Shown: positions 25,269 to 37,309, counted from the stretch's first letter. The stretch is 64,000 nt of DNA from Pelargonium cotyledonis (GCA_036897625.1 JAYMTA010000010.1:1-64000); one strand, 5' to 3'. Notes: generated from the sequence alone by a model not told the origin. Translations and numbers: made by a program.

Positions 25269-28200
25269 TTTTTTAGTATTCATAAATATTCCGTAGTAAA
25301 ACGTTAACAAAGAGTAGCAATCCATCTATATGATTGAAATACAGGATCTAAAACTCCAAGCCAGCAGACATCACTAAGTTCTAAAACTTACAGTAGAAAC
25401 CCCTCTCTTTTACTAGGGAATATCTTGATGTTATAGGAACTAAGTCCTTAGTTAGGCTAGGCCTGAATTTCTCTAAGATATATAGGTAATAACGAATATT
25501 CACAATTAGACTATACTCTTTTTCCAGACAAAAGATTTGTAGGACATTTCCTAATTACATCCACAACACCGAACCGACTTCAAAAGTTCCTCGGTTTTTA
25601 TGTCAAATTGGGCGCAGGCAGCCCTTAACATTTACTTGCTGTAGTGTAGTACTTTTGGAAAGAAAACTCTATATGACCGAGTGCCACGAAAAGAATACAT
25701 AATAAAGATAAATGAGACGGAAGTGTTTAAAAAAATCCTTGTATTGTAGGTTAAGCGCCCAGCATTCATGAGCGGGTCTTATAAAAGAAGTTTGGACCTC
25801 AGCTGTGTCTAGGAAAAAGTACTTGTAAAGTTCGCAGCATAACCGATAGAGAGCCGGGTTGTAACAGTTAGCTAAATTTTGAATGTAAGTATTTAATTTC
25901 AGAGAGGGTTCAAATACTGATTTACTTGTTCAATTTTTGATTTGATCTCTCTTTACAAAAAACAATAATTATAAGAATTTCTATAGTAGGGTCTAGGGTT
26001 CTAATTTCAGGAAGATTGCACAGGACTCACAAACCCCTTTCTTTGTAAGAAACCTCAACTTTTAGTTGTTACTGAATTCCCCGGAATTTCATCCTTTTGC
26101 ATTTGTTCATGAACAATTTGTGCGGTTTCAGATGAGTCCTCATTACAAGAGGGTTTTGTGCAATAGTAATAAGGAAAGGAGGTTTCTTTTAGTGGGAGCT
26201 CCGGGTTAGCCAAACTCCTTCATTATTGCTTGCCTGACCAAGGGTTCCTCTTGTTACAGCCCTGGAATAGTAAGAGATTTTACTTTCTTGAACTCCTAAA
26301 ATTAAATAAAGTAAGGTCATACGGAGTCTCTAGTTTCTCATTTCTTTAATAGCTTCCTGCACAGTTCCTGTTTTCTCAAGTACTAAAAATACTAATTTTT
26401 GCAAATAGATTCACAGTTTAGTAGATACCGAACCGGTTTACTTTTTTTTATTTGGTAAATAAGTGGGAAAATCTCTTGTATGCACCAGGCACGACTTTCC
26501 GAGTATTGCGCATTATTTCCATAAGGGATTCGTTAGATAGGCTACAATCCAGAAAAGAATTTAAAGTATAAAAAGTCTATAAGAGTAAAAAACTCCTAAG
26601 CATCTTCTAATAAGCCACAATGTACTACCACGAAAAGGGGGATCCAGGTTATGACCTATCTCTTTTGTATAAAAACATATGTTTGACAAGCTACTTTAAT
26701 TATGCCTCTCTTTAAATTCCCTCCCCGAGAATTCTAGGAATAAAGTTATGTTAAAGAATTAGATCTCTAAACAAAAGAAATTACTAAAAAAATCTAAGCA
26801 TACCGGGTATTTTTCTAAATGAGGGATTCCTGTATTATGAATTATTATGAATTCTCAATACAAGTTTTAATTGGATAAATGTGGACTTCTTTTTACTTTC
26901 GAGTTTGTAGGATTGTACTACTTTTTAATTAAGAAATTTAGCAGTAACTATGCAAAGGGGATCCCTATTATTGTAAACTTTTAATTGCCAAAGAGAAAGA
27001 TTTCCAACCTTACCCATTTTTTCAAAGTATTGCATCGGGCGTTAGAACTTTAATTACTTTATTGAAACTGGAAATACTAGAAATACCCCTTGAACATTTC
27101 TTAGTAAACTTAAGCAATAAGCCAAAAATTCAAAGAATTTGTGTACAATCTAGATTTCTTTTCTTGTTTAACAAGGTTTTTACCGAGGGGGAACCCTGGT
27201 TTAGATCTATAATTAAAGTATCAGAACGATACATTCTTTGATCATACCCTCACTTCTTTAGCACCTCGAGTCGAGAATATTATTAAATATGGATATCTTG
27301 TTAGGAAACAGCAAAGGAATATATACCTATTTTGGCTATCAAGGTTACATTTTTTATTACAGGGGGTTCAGCAAAAAGGGGGATCTTCAGCGTGCGCTTA
27401 AAAACCCTTAGGTAACACCCCGGAAACTCACAAGCATATGGACTACAGTAAAGTGGAATTCTTGTTTTCTTTTACATTTACCGGACAGGGTCACTGATGT
27501 TTTTCGTCTAGTATTTTTCATGAACAAAATTAGAACCTAATTAATTTAGATAGAGGACCAGAACCCTTTTAATCAGCGGGGGCTCTTGTAAGTTACTTCT
27601 GAATTTGAGCCAAATTTTATTCTGAGAATCCTGTACAGTCAAAACTATTATCTTCGTGCCTTGAGACCTATACTATAAGTATTCTCTTGGGCTGCTAATC
27701 CTAATAGAGACTATTGAAACATACAAGGGGGTCCACTCCTATTATAAATTTTGAAACTCAAGTTAGATTGCGAGTCATCACAATGGTGGAAATGAAACAA
27801 ATACCTAAAAAAGGAAATTTATTAGTTGTACCTAAATTACTAGAAAAATCCCATACAGTGTAGAAAGAAGCTTTCTTCAGAAAGTCGAGTCATAAACCAG
27901 TCGTCATTATAAGTACCCCCTAAGGCGAGAAGTTTATTTGATAAAGGTTTATTAAGCAATTAAGCCCCCTCGCTTTTTAGGAAATATTATAGTCAAGTAT
28001 TTCTTCTGTGAAAGAGAGGTTAGGATTTCAACGTATCAAAAACGGGGCTTTATAGAGTAAAACACTCTAGATATTCTTGTAAGTAGCAGCTTCCGTGTAT
28101 TAGAGGAGAAACCTCAAATTAACAGAGTAGGAAGTCAATCTGATTTCTTTGATCTAAGTTACATAACTAGTCTACAATAGACCTGCTTTAGTTTGTGAAT

Positions 28201-28716
28201 CCACCGATCCTAACTCTGTATGGTACTTAAAAAACTCTACTATATACGTCATATCACTTAAGTGCATAGGTAATTAAAACCCTACCTTGGAAATCCAAAT
28301 TCCACCAGGAATTGCTATACCAAATTAAATAGTATATTTTTGTATAAGTTTAGTTTGTTAGTGAGGGGTTCCAGGAAGGTTATAGTTATTAAGAAAGAGA
28401 AAGTTGTGAGGAAAGATTTCCCAGGGCGAAAGAGGCGCATCATCTATAATTAGACCCAGAAGTACCCTATATCCGTAGTTGGGCAAAATAACTGACCGGG
28501 TTTGTATCCTCTATGCTTGGCCTTAACAAAACTTAGAAGCCTATACCCCAAACCAAATGAGGAATAACTCATAATAAGGATTCCCGAAAAGTATATAAAA
28601 CATTCAGGAAAAGGCAAGGTAATAGGAATTCAAAAAATCACTTAGATAAATGAATATTAAAAAAAAGAGATACTTCATACTGATATACTTTTGAATTATT
28701 AGAACTTGTAGAAGTT
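25269..28716. other. Spacer upstream of the tRNA cluster
   Basis: There is no gene. In the 60 bases before trnF (28650-28716) I see no CRTAAGAGA-type plant mitochondrial promoter, only AT-rich sequence. The cluster's transcription start is therefore not placed. Confidence 0.5.
26833..26852. repeat. Tandem duplication, 10-bp unit
   Basis: TATTATGAAT occurs twice, exact, ending in a GAATTC. Confidence 0.85.
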
Positions 28717-28789
28717 GCTTAGATAGCTCAGTTGGTAGAGCAAAGGACTGAAAATCCTTCGGTCAGTGGTTCAAATCCACTTCTAGGCA
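28717..28789 (+). tRNA. trnF: tRNA-Phe (GAA), intact, plant mitochondrial type
   Basis: This gene encodes the tRNA that delivers phenylalanine in organellar translation. The 73-nt sequence folds completely. The acceptor stem (28717-28723 with 28782-28788) has seven pairs, one of them G-U. The D stem GCTC/GAGC closes a loop containing GTTGGTA. The anticodon stem AAGGA/TCCTT encloses CTGAAAA, with anticodon GAA at 28750-28752. The variable loop is five bases. The T stem AGTGG/CCACT encloses TTCAAAT, and the discriminator is A. No CCA is encoded, so it must be added after transcription. It is the first gene of a tight same-strand cluster, 29 nt before trnP; trnF next to trnP is a common plant mitochondrial arrangement. 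Two decayed look-alikes lie at 9708 and 37241. Confidence 0.95.
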
Positions 28790-28818
28790 GATGAGCAGAC
28801 AAGCAAAAAAGAGACTTT

Positions 28819-28893
28819 CGAGGTGTAGCGCAGTCTGGTCAGCGCATCTGTTTTGGGTACAGAAAGCCATAGGTTCGAATCCTGTCACCTTGA
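28819..28893 (+). tRNA. trnP: tRNA-Pro (UGG), intact, plant mitochondrial type
   Basis: This gene encodes tRNA-Pro, which reads CCN codons in organellar translation. The acceptor stem CGAGGTG/CACCTTG has seven pairs including one G-U. The D stem is GCGC/GCGC around a ten-base loop. The anticodon stem TCTGT/ACAGA encloses TTTGGGT, with anticodon TGG at 28854-28856. The T stem ATAGG/CCTGT encloses TTCGAAT, and the discriminator is A at 28893. The C-G first pair, the D arm and the T arm are those I recall for angiosperm mitochondrial trnP. The variable region, AAAGCC, is the part that differs most from my memory of the family. It lies 29 nt after trnF and 33 nt before trnE, so the three were probably processed from one transcript. 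No promoter is recognisable upstream. Confidence 0.95.
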
Positions 28894-28926
28894 TATAGAA
28901 TATGAGACTTTTTTACAACTTCTTTT

Positions 28927-28998
28927 GTCCCTTTCGTCTAGTGGTTAGGACATCGTCTTTTCAAGTCGAAGATAGGGGTTCAATTCCCCTAAGGGATA
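28927..28998 (+). tRNA. trnE: tRNA-Glu (UUC), intact, plant mitochondrial type
   Basis: This gene encodes tRNA-Glu, which reads GAA and GAG. The acceptor stem GTCCCTT/AAGGGAT has seven pairs, with a G-U at the end. The D arm has a three-pair stem and a TAGTGGTTAG-type loop. The anticodon stem TCGTC/GTCGA contains one T-T mismatch, which I recall also in plant mitochondrial trnE. The loop TTTTCAA carries anticodon TTC at 28960-28962. The T stem AGGGG/CCCCT encloses TTCAATT, and the discriminator is A at 28998. CCA is not encoded. It is the last member of the three-gene cluster. What follows, from 28999, is spacer with no clear terminator hairpin. Confidence 0.94.
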
Positions 28999-31734
28999 TC
29001 GATGCAACACTCTTTTTTGACTTCAAGGCTTTTTCCTAACAATTTTGGTATGCTTATTTATTTCCGAGTCCTTAGACTAAAAGATCCCGTATTCTGGACT
29101 TTATTACAAACTATCCTCTAAATAGCTAGGAGTTTAGTAAAAACAATTTTTAAGTGCTGTCCTTTGCTAATGTACTCATTAGAAAGAGCAGATTCCCATT
29201 CGTAGTACTAGCTAGACATTTTGCCTCGAGAAAAAGTCAACCTTAATCTAGCTCAGAATTGGCTTACTTATATTAGGGTTTCTTGACTAAGATTTCTACC
29301 TTCTTATTAGGAATATCAAATATTTAGTACTTTTTTAGAGAAGTAATTTCTTTCTAATAATCCTGGTACTCTATTTCTGAGTTGTACTAGGGTGTTTTCT
29401 TATATTCCCGATATCCAGTTAAGTAAAGTCACAAAGAATTCTTAAAAGGGAAGTTATTTGGCAGCACGTAAGCTGGGAGTTTTCCTTTTATAAATCTGTT
29501 AGACTTGTAAGCCAAAAGAGCAAGTATTTAAGAGAGAGGTTGCGCTATCCCTCTTTCAAGTTCTGGGTCCTTATTTGTTAAGGGGATTTGAGTAATATAA
29601 AGTAGTCTAAAAGAGATTAGGAGACTTAAGTCTTAGATATCGAATAGAAGCTATAGCTAGGGGGTATAAGGTCCTAGGTAAACAAGAGAGGAATTCCCTA
29701 CTTAGCAATAAATAAGGATACCTTTACCGAACTTACTGGATTCGATTCCTCAAAGCTAAGGAATCCTAAGAAGTTCTCTTAAACATAAGTAAAGAAATTA
29801 AGATTCGCCAGAGGACTGCTTTTACAGTTTCTGGATAAATAGAGGAAGAATAAAAAGCGTAAATACCTAATATCATAAATTTTTGTTTCTGCAATTTCTT
29901 CATATTAAGATAGAATTTGGATTTATGTAGTATAAAAGTTTGAGTCAATTCACCAAAAAAGAATTCCTTGTGCCTTAAGCTAAGTCAAAAAACGGCAAAA
30001 CTGCATTGACAGTTTTTGAAGGAATAAGTAATGTAAATTTAAGGCTCGTCTGTGAAACAAAGGAGAAAACGGGTAAAAGGGCACCTTTAATAGTCAGTCG
30101 CAAGGGTTCTACTATTCTAATCGCACTATTTTGAGAATAAATAAACACAGATTTGGATTCTTTTTAATGGGTTTTATTTTGTATTATCTATTTTATGAAT
30201 TTCACTTACTACGGAGCTTCTTAAAAGTATACAGTCTAAACCATATTTAGGAATAGTACGCGCAGCTTTTGTATTAGCGTACCTAATTAATCCCCCATTT
30301 GAACTGGAGACGACCCTTAAAAAAGGGAGCTCGCAGCTATTTGTTCAAGTTAGAAGTGGCACTTACTACCTGAATGATGAAACAAGCTCCATTTAGTAAG
30401 GCTGTCAACCGTATATTTCAAAATAGGAATAAGATTAAGATACAGATTTCTTATGGAACCCGCCGTAAGATATATGGTATAGATCAAAAAGTTTGATTCC
30501 TTGTCTAAGGATTCAAGACAACACGGGGCATGATAAAGACTAATCCGCCGGATCACTGGACCGGGATTAAGCTAGAGCTACACTTTTCTTAAAGAGTAGG
30601 CCCCCCAGATCTATCCCTTTTTACTACGAGAGCCCCGCCTTTTAGGAACCCTCGTTTTTATTTGATCAGTTAGTACTTATTGCTGGAAAATTCCTAAGTA
30701 ATGGAATACGCTGTAGGAAATTCGAGATCCTATCATACTTAGCTTTCGGAAAGGTGATGTACAAACCTAAATAACACCCTTCAGGGCTTTTAGAGTGTGA
30801 TATTTACTAGGTTTTCCTTATTTGATATTTAAGATTTACTTTCTAAACCTAAACCGGAAAGAACTCCAACTCCTCGATATCAATAAAATAGTAGCTCCCT
30901 TTACTTTACTATACAAAGCTCTTTTGTAATACCTTTAGATAAGTTAAGCACTTTTATATTAGGAAGCTTCTATCTAGACTATTCCTGGACAAGGCAATAA
31001 GCAAGACTACTTCCCTACTAACAAGAGCTAGGTTTCTTTTTATTATACTGGTAGTAAAAAGCTCTAACCCGGGTTTTCCGTACCCAAGCAGGACGGTCAT
31101 CTCTAAGTTCATGTTAGCGCCCCTTCCTGATCGAGATTCGTTTTGCATTAGAAGGAGAATTCATAGTTATAAATAATAAGTGTAACTTTTTCTTTAACAG
31201 TCAGTCAAGAAGAACTCTTATAAAGGTAAAGAACAGTAGCCCACAGTATACGCTTATCTGGTCCAACAGGTTTTCTCGGTGCTTGACCGTGAGGATCTGT
31301 TATAATTACCGAGAGAAAAAGAGTATTCAATATATCATTCTCTTATTTTTAAAGCTTCAGAGCTGTGCCTTCCTTATGTTTGGACAGAGATTACCTTTAT
31401 TATCTTTTATACTATTATTTCCCTTTTTAGTTTAGCAATCGAAGCTCCTATACACTTATAACGGGGAATGCCCTCTTTTACTAGCTGGCAGTACAGCTTT
31501 TATTCCTTATGACTGCTGACTTATTTCAAAATTACAAATTCAGACTTCTATTTACTTAACTACTGAATTCTTTTGTCTTGTAAGGGATTTTGATAGTAAG
31601 GAAATTCTATAATCTCTAAAAAAGGAGATTAGTTCAGTTTCTCTTTTCGAATTTTTTAACATAGCTACTAGTAAAATACGAGAGTTCGAGTCCCTAAGTA
31701 TAACGTAATACACGAGTTCTAACCCCCATAACAC
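28999..31734. other. Spacer downstream of the tRNA cluster
   Basis: No gene, rRNA or intron core follows the cluster. Minus-strand frames of 60-68 codons (29766, 30350, 30954, 31552) are unrecognisable. A TTCGAGTCC T-loop-like string at about 31685 stands alone. Confidence 0.5.
30816..30834 (+). repeat. 19-bp dispersed direct repeat, copy A
   Basis: CCTTATTTGATATTTAAGA is repeated exactly at 56948-56966. The flanks differ. Confidence 0.6.
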
Positions 31735-31848
31735 TTATAAACTGACTTCTTTCTTACTCTTCATAACTTTCTCCGGAGCTATCATATTCTTAGGGGCTTT
31801 ACAACTCCTCCTCTTACCTAGACTCCGTAGCCCCAATTCTGCATCCCA
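31735..31848 (-). pseudogene. Lysine-rich open frame with KAPK segment
   Basis: On the minus strand, 37 codons are open between TAA stops. The frame reads LGKRRSCKAPKNMIAPEKV and then KSKKEVS. GK...KAPK...A resembles H3 GGKAPRKQLA. It lies at the low-coordinate edge of a pyrimidine-rich (plus strand) island at 31.74-32.06 kb. The composition alone could give such a peptide. Confidence 0.15.
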
Positions 31849-32583
31849 TTAAGAGCTTGCATACCTTGTTTCCCAACAAAAGTAATTACAATTTCTTTAG
31901 GTCCGTGAAAACTCTAGCGCAACTAACTCGACTTAGCATTTACTTTATACTTTTAATAAGACTCCCTGCCTTATTCTTAGAGGACTTAGCCCGGCTTTCT
32001 TCTTAGCTCGTCTTATACTTTAACTACTCCGGAATTGGAAACTCTGTAAACCAAAAGAACATAAATCAAGGCAAAAACCCTTACTTTATTCCCTAACGTC
32101 TCTTTTCTATTTACCAGAAACTCATTACTCAAGCAATCCAATATACTCATACTCTCTTTCTTGCTTTCCTTTATGAGTAGAATCACTTATATAATCTAAC
32201 TATTTATTCCTCGGTGAATTAGCTAACTGATTACCTGGCCACCTCCTCACTTCGTTCACACCTAACTTAATCTAAATAACCATAACTTTCTAAAGTCCTT
32301 ATTGCCTAATATCATTAGGGTTTACTACATTCACTGGCTATATTCTATTTTAACTGTATTACTAGCTTCGTGAATTAAAGGGAACTCAAACTGCAACACA
32401 AAACAACATAAGGGCTTACCCCGATTTTATCTTGTAAAACTAAGCTTTCCTATTTGAACTCGAATTCTCAGAACTTCTCAAGCAGTTACTTTTCCATTTC
32501 TTTTATATTTAGTGGACTCACTTACTTAGAAAATTCCAGTTAAACCTCTAAAAGAAGTACCAGCTCAAACAAGAGTGTACTAC
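31849..32583. other. Pyrimidine-rich island (minus-strand A/G-rich)
   Basis: The plus strand is C/T-rich. On the minus strand the texture matches the lysine-rich islands up to about 32060, then becomes ordinary C/T-rich spacer. No intact frame is present. Confidence 0.4.
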
Positions 32584-32637
32584 GACTTGAACCCCCTTTT
32601 GCATGCCTCTGATTTCAATCAGAGCTTTACCACTCGA
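32584..32637 (-). pseudogene. trnQ-like tRNA relic with a remodelled anticodon hairpin
   Basis: The minus strand reads AGTGGTAAAGC, then a hairpin, then GGCATGCAAAAGG and GGTTCAAGTC. The order and the GGCATGCAAAGG variable/T-arm segment match plant mitochondrial trnQ(UUG) as I recall it. In place of the normal anticodon arm there is a perfect 7-bp stem, CTCTGAT/ATCAGAG, with a TGAA tetraloop, so there is no Gln anticodon. The acceptor stem is not recognisable. The preserved stem with a shortened loop is unusual for random decay. Confidence 0.5.
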
Positions 32638-33354
32638 AATAACAAGGTTTAAGAAAGAGTTGTTAAAGGCAAGGGAACTAAGCTGAGAAAGAAACTGACT
32701 GGCTACTTGAACTAGCTTTCAACTTTACTAACTTCAGGAAATGCATGGACAAGATTTACCTATAACAAAGTAAATTCTTTCTAAGAAACAGGAGAATCCC
32801 CTAAAATACCAAGAGCATAAACTTTGACACTTGCTTTACTAGAGAAAAATCCATTGCTGGCATAAAAACCGGAATACTTTGCTCATACTTATTAGTTATT
32901 CGATGCCTGGACAAAATTCTTTTATTACACGATTTGTCTATATTTTATAATAAATACAATATTCATTAGTTTTAGTTTATAGGTTTGAGAAACTTTTTAG
33001 ATCCCGTATTTTTAGCTACAAAAAGCAGAACCTTCTATACTAGATTTTAAGTCACAGAACACTTTGAATTGTAGGAATGTTTTTCTTATAGAAACTAATG
33101 GTAGCTTTTTACGAGTTCTAATAGATGCACTTGTACAGGATTTACTTCTTGAGTAAAAAAGGGGGAGTCCCTTGTGTATAATGCATAGTTAAAGTGATCC
33201 TAAACATGGATTCTAAAAATAAGGTAGGTTTATAGCTTATTACATTATATAAATCCCGAGAGAAAGAGTATAGGGGCCTCTCGCCAGCAAGATTACTGTT
33301 TTTTATAACTACACATAATAATTAGGAATCCAAAGAATGTAATTTTCCTAAAAA

Positions 33355-33412
33355 GCTGGGGAGCTCAATTGGTTAAGAAACCTTTATCTAAAGCGCTTGC
33401 GGATTCCTTGAT
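33355..33412 (+). pseudogene. tRNA relic, D-arm region
   Basis: GGAGCTCAATTGGTTAAGAAACC is an acceptor end, D stem and D loop of the common GCTCAATTGGTTA form, here with a spoiled 3' D stem. Downstream GCGCTTGCGGATTCC has no clear anticodon or T arm. Only the 5' third is tRNA-like. Confidence 0.35.
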
Positions 33413-34565
33413 CAACTAGAAAGAAATTATAAACAAACCTATTTTGCTACAAAGAGCATCTACACTCATCTCTCATTTCTATAATTAGTAACTTAAACCC
33501 GGACTCTATTTTAATTCCCTGAACGGAACCCTCTATTAAATTTTATAGCTTTTATTGCTAAACGGAAAAGACTTGTTAGTCTACAACTAAACAACTATAA
33601 ACAAATAAACTTCTTTTGAGGAGTGTACGTCTAAGGAGCTCCCGTGCTATAACTCAATATGCAGACCGAGTCTTTTTTAGGGTGAGTAGAGATTTCAGTT
33701 AAAAACTCGTTTATAAAAACAGCTTATAATAAGAAGGAGTTTAACTAGAGCTTGTTAATTAGTTAAGAAGCATCCGCGTTTCCGTATAGTTATGTAAGAG
33801 TTTCCTTTATTTCTTTAAACTTCGTAAGTATACATTCGTCTCTATGAAGACTTTTGGGTAAATAGAATATATTTAATACTGAGTAAAGGACCCTTTTTTA
33901 AACCAATCAAATGCAATTACCCTAATAAAGATAAAGAGTGTCCGAAATAAGTTCTAACCTCAAAGGTGGATCCTCTTTCCCTAAAAGTTACAGAACTTTC
34001 GATAATAAGCAGGCTTTTATATAAGGATTAATAGTGAGTATATTAGAAATGAGAAGTCTTTTGTCTGTAATTTGTGCATAAAAGATGTCTAAAGTACGAG
34101 CAGCGAAATAACTAAGAAGGAGGGTTCCCGGCAGCATTCAAAAGCAAAAAGTAGATTTCAAGTTAAGTATAAGGTTCCTGTGGATTCTGCTCTTAAAAAG
34201 TTGCCCGTTAATACTAAGTAGTAGCCTTCTTCTTGCTATTCGTTATTTTAATAGTATCCCGGCCGCAAAAGTTATAGATAAGGTGTTTTCGGAAAGTTTT
34301 GAGATATTCTCCTGACTTAAGTCTATAAGGGGGGTGTTTTTATTGAAGGAAGCTATTTCTTAAGTGTAACTATAATCCCAAAATAAATATCAAATAAGTA
34401 TAAGTTAGATACAGCTTCGAATGCTGCATTAAAGGGACCTTAAAACCAGCTTAGTCAATTCTTTATGGTACAACCCAAGATCAATAGACTATAAGACTCT
34501 CTCTACACTAAAATTTTTAAAGCATTTCTTCCTTAGGTTTTCCTTCCAGCAAACTCGTACGTGGG

Positions 34566-34584
34566 GCGCGCGCGTATGTATATA
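34566..34584. repeat. Alternating purine-pyrimidine tract (Z-DNA-prone)
   Basis: GCGCGCGCG runs directly into TATGTATATA, giving 19 strictly alternating bases. The GC part is striking in an AT-rich spacer. No gene lies near it. Confidence 0.6.
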
Positions 34585-34959
34585 ATGTAAAATTGAGAGC
34601 TTCTTGGCTAGCGCTTTTATATAATATAAAGCTTTTTTCGGAAACACTACAAGTCGACATCAGTAGGGTACTTTCACAAACTTAAGCAACCAGCCTTTCG
34701 CATTTCAATAGCGACCTAAAAAGATATAAAGACCCGGGAATTTTCCCATATTGAATAGGGGGTTCTCGCCCGCTGGTACTATAAAGAATTGGAGTACAGA
34801 TAATTTGGTTATATAGGATTCTTTTGGGAATTCTTACGATGTAAATGGCATATTTTATCCCTTTTGTGTTTTTATATCTATTGTATCTAAAAGTTACTTT
34901 TTAGCGACGTAGTATTTTACTAGACTCTACCTTACCGATCTCTACCAAGAACTGACCCA

Positions 34960-34979
34960 CACTTCTATAAAGAGAAGTG
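34960..34979. repeat. Short hairpin
   Basis: CACTTCT and AGAAGTG form a 7-bp stem around a six-base ATAAAG loop. No T-run follows and no gene precedes it, so a terminator role is not supported. Confidence 0.5.
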
Positions 34980-35705
34980 GTTTAGCCAGTCCTTAACTAA
35001 AAAAAAGAAGGATTTCTAAAAACCCATACAATTATCCTGAAGTCGATCGTTTATTCTTAAAATTTTAATGACATAAAAAACTATTCATTTACGACTCTTA
35101 TGACCTCTAAGAAACTTCTCAAGAAAACGTAATAAAAGTTTAAGAAGCGCTTGCTATAACTGAGAACTCGAGGACATCCATTAACTCTTGAACACGAATA
35201 AGTAAGCTTAGATAGTCAGGTCCTTTACTTGATCGATAAATAGGAGCCCACCTGAATCAAGCTGAGAATATGCTTAGTTTCTTTCGATTCTCTTTAGATA
35301 TGTTAGTAAATGTGGATGGAGATTCTAAATAAACAGGTCTAAGACATAAGTTATAGTTATGTAATGTGTTGTGCTTCTCCTGTGGGGTTTTGACTTCTCA
35401 GCTTAGGAGAAGAGGGACTACTAGTTACAGATAAGCACTCTAAGTAAGAGAAAAAATCCTTTACATGTGCATACTATATCCAAAATTTGTACTTTAAATC
35501 TTTATGAGAATACGCTTGTAGAATGTTCCTCAGTACCTAAAATAGGGATCTTTTTAACAACTTTATTTTATGGATATACAAGCACAAAAGTTTCGCAATT
35601 AATATCAGAGTTTCTCAAGCCCCCTAATATCCACTTATCCAGATTTATATACTATTAAGAATGTTTCTAATAAGGAAACCTGTTATTATAAAATTGATAC
35701 CCTTT

Positions 35706-35723
35706 ATATTAGAGATATTAGAG
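35706..35723. repeat. Tandem duplication, 9-bp unit
   Basis: ATATTAGAG occurs twice, exact. Confidence 0.8.
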
Positions 35724-36689
35724 CTGCTAAAACTTTAGTAATATAAAGTAAGACCTAGAGGATAATTACACTAAAGTATAAAAATATAAAGAAAATCCTT
35801 ATTCTTTTGTAGCTCATATTGCTTGCTCTAGGTAAAGGAATGGTTTTGCCTTATATAATAAGAAATCAACTTGAACCTTTACAAAAACAATGACATGAGA
35901 GAGGCTTTAAAAGTCTTATTCTATATAAAAAAGAAAAGTAAAGAGAAAAATGTGAGACTTTGAGGCTTTTTTTTAGCCCTTTTTTAACCTTTACGCTCGA
36001 AAGTGGGTTCCCGTAGCTTACGGAAGTTATATGGAACCTAGTAATGTCCCTGTTTTGGGGATTCTAAATTTTTTATACCTTTTTTTGATTCAACTGAAAG
36101 CAGGAGGAATTTTGAGTAAATAGGGTATAGTAAGCACCATATATTTATTTAGCTATTCTAGTTATATACTAGCTTTTTTTATTAATTAGTTATTATAGTG
36201 ATTAGATCCAGAGTTTTTTAATTCACCTAATTAATTATGTACGGAGTAAAAAAAAGTAAAACAGAAAGTTACTAGGATTTCCTCCTAAAATCTTAGAATT
36301 TGTTTAGAACTCCTAGGAAAGATAAGGTGTGTTTTTTAGGAAACTATAGAAAAGAAAGTTTCTGGCCCCCTATGCCCAATTTATCGTACACGGGAGTTAT
36401 CCTATATAAAAAAGTTTTTCAGGTGCTCTACGTAATTTCTGCTTGGAACAGATTATATTCTTTATATCAAGAAAGCAATAAAGAAGCCAGAAGAATACAG
36501 AGTAAAAGCAGTAAACAATTTTGTGAATAAATTCCTTGGGTATCCGGGTTCTACTAGACTAGAGAAGAAGGATATAACTCAATTTACTATGATTTAGAAT
36601 TGATGTAAGATTAGATAGCAGATACAAAAAGGATATCTCTAGAATTTAAGTTTGTAATAAGTCACCTTTTTGAATCAGCAGGACTGTTA

Positions 36690-36709
36690 TAGAATAGTTT
36701 AGAATAGTT
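36690..36709. repeat. Tandem duplication, 10-bp unit
   Basis: TAGAATAGTT occurs twice, exact, 30 bp before the Arg-like tRNA relic. Confidence 0.8.
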
Positions 36710-36740
36710 AATTACATAGTGCTATAACGTACTCTCTTTT

Positions 36741-36788
36741 AACCCGTGACTGTTAGATTAGAAGCTCCATGCTCTGCCAACCGAGCTT
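36741..36788 (-). pseudogene. tRNA relic, Arg(UCU)-like
   Basis: The minus strand reads AGCTCGGTTGGCAGAGCATG, a well-formed D arm with a four-pair stem. An anticodon loop CTTCTAA (TCT) and CAGTCACGGGTT of a variable/T-arm start follow. The anticodon stem is weak and the T loop breaks off into AT-rich sequence. No acceptor stem is visible. Bacterial-type tRNA-Arg(UCU) shows the same order of elements. Confidence 0.4.
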
Positions 36789-37240
36789 TACAAAAAAAAA
36801 AGTCCGTTTTCTCTCTTTTAGTATGATTCTTTGAAGGTCTTGTAATGAAAGGTAATCAAAAAGGATCTATTTACGTGATTCTATTGAGTTCTTTCTCTTA
36901 TCTATATTCTAAATTACCTTGTTTTCCACAAAAATGTAAACTTGATTCAAGTCCGCCGGGTAAGAGTCGGCTCCTGTAAATTTGATTACACAATAAAAGG
37001 ATACTGCTCATTAAGCCCATGTAAGATTTTTATTCTATTTTAAAGATTTTCTTTTAGTGATGAAAAACTAAAACCCTAAAATATGGACCTCTTTAATTCT
37101 CCCTATTAGTAGTAGGAACACCCTTGCATATCCTATGTGTGTGTATTGCTATAATTTCTGCGGAGCCCTTGTAAATTGTAAAGTTCTAAGAGTACATTCT
37201 CGCGCTTTGTCCAGGTAACAGGTGGTTAAGCAGAGAAGGG

Positions 37241-37309
37241 GCTTAGATAGCTCAACTGATATAGCACGCTAAAAAAACCCCAGTGGTTTACTAAGATAGC
37301 TTCTAGCCT
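37241..37309 (+). pseudogene. Full-length decayed trnF copy
   Basis: The first 14 bases, GCTTAGATAGCTCA, are identical to the 5' end of the intact trnF. CAGTGGTT of the T arm (37281-37288) and TTCTAG of the 3' acceptor (37301-37306) recur at about the right distances. The middle, with the D-loop 3' side and anticodon arm, has been replaced by an A-run and is shortened, so no anticodon can be read. This copy keeps the two ends that the 9.7-kb copy has lost, while that copy keeps the middle, so the two decayed independently. Neither has flanking similarity to the functional locus that I can see. Confidence 0.6.

Larger units (their letters stand above)
32638..36740. other. Gene-free spacer
   Basis: It contains the D-arm relic at 33355, the alternating GC/TA tract at 34566 and the hairpin at 34960. 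Plus-strand frames of 63 and 76 codons (35467-35658 and 36300-36530) are not recognisable. Confidence 0.5.
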
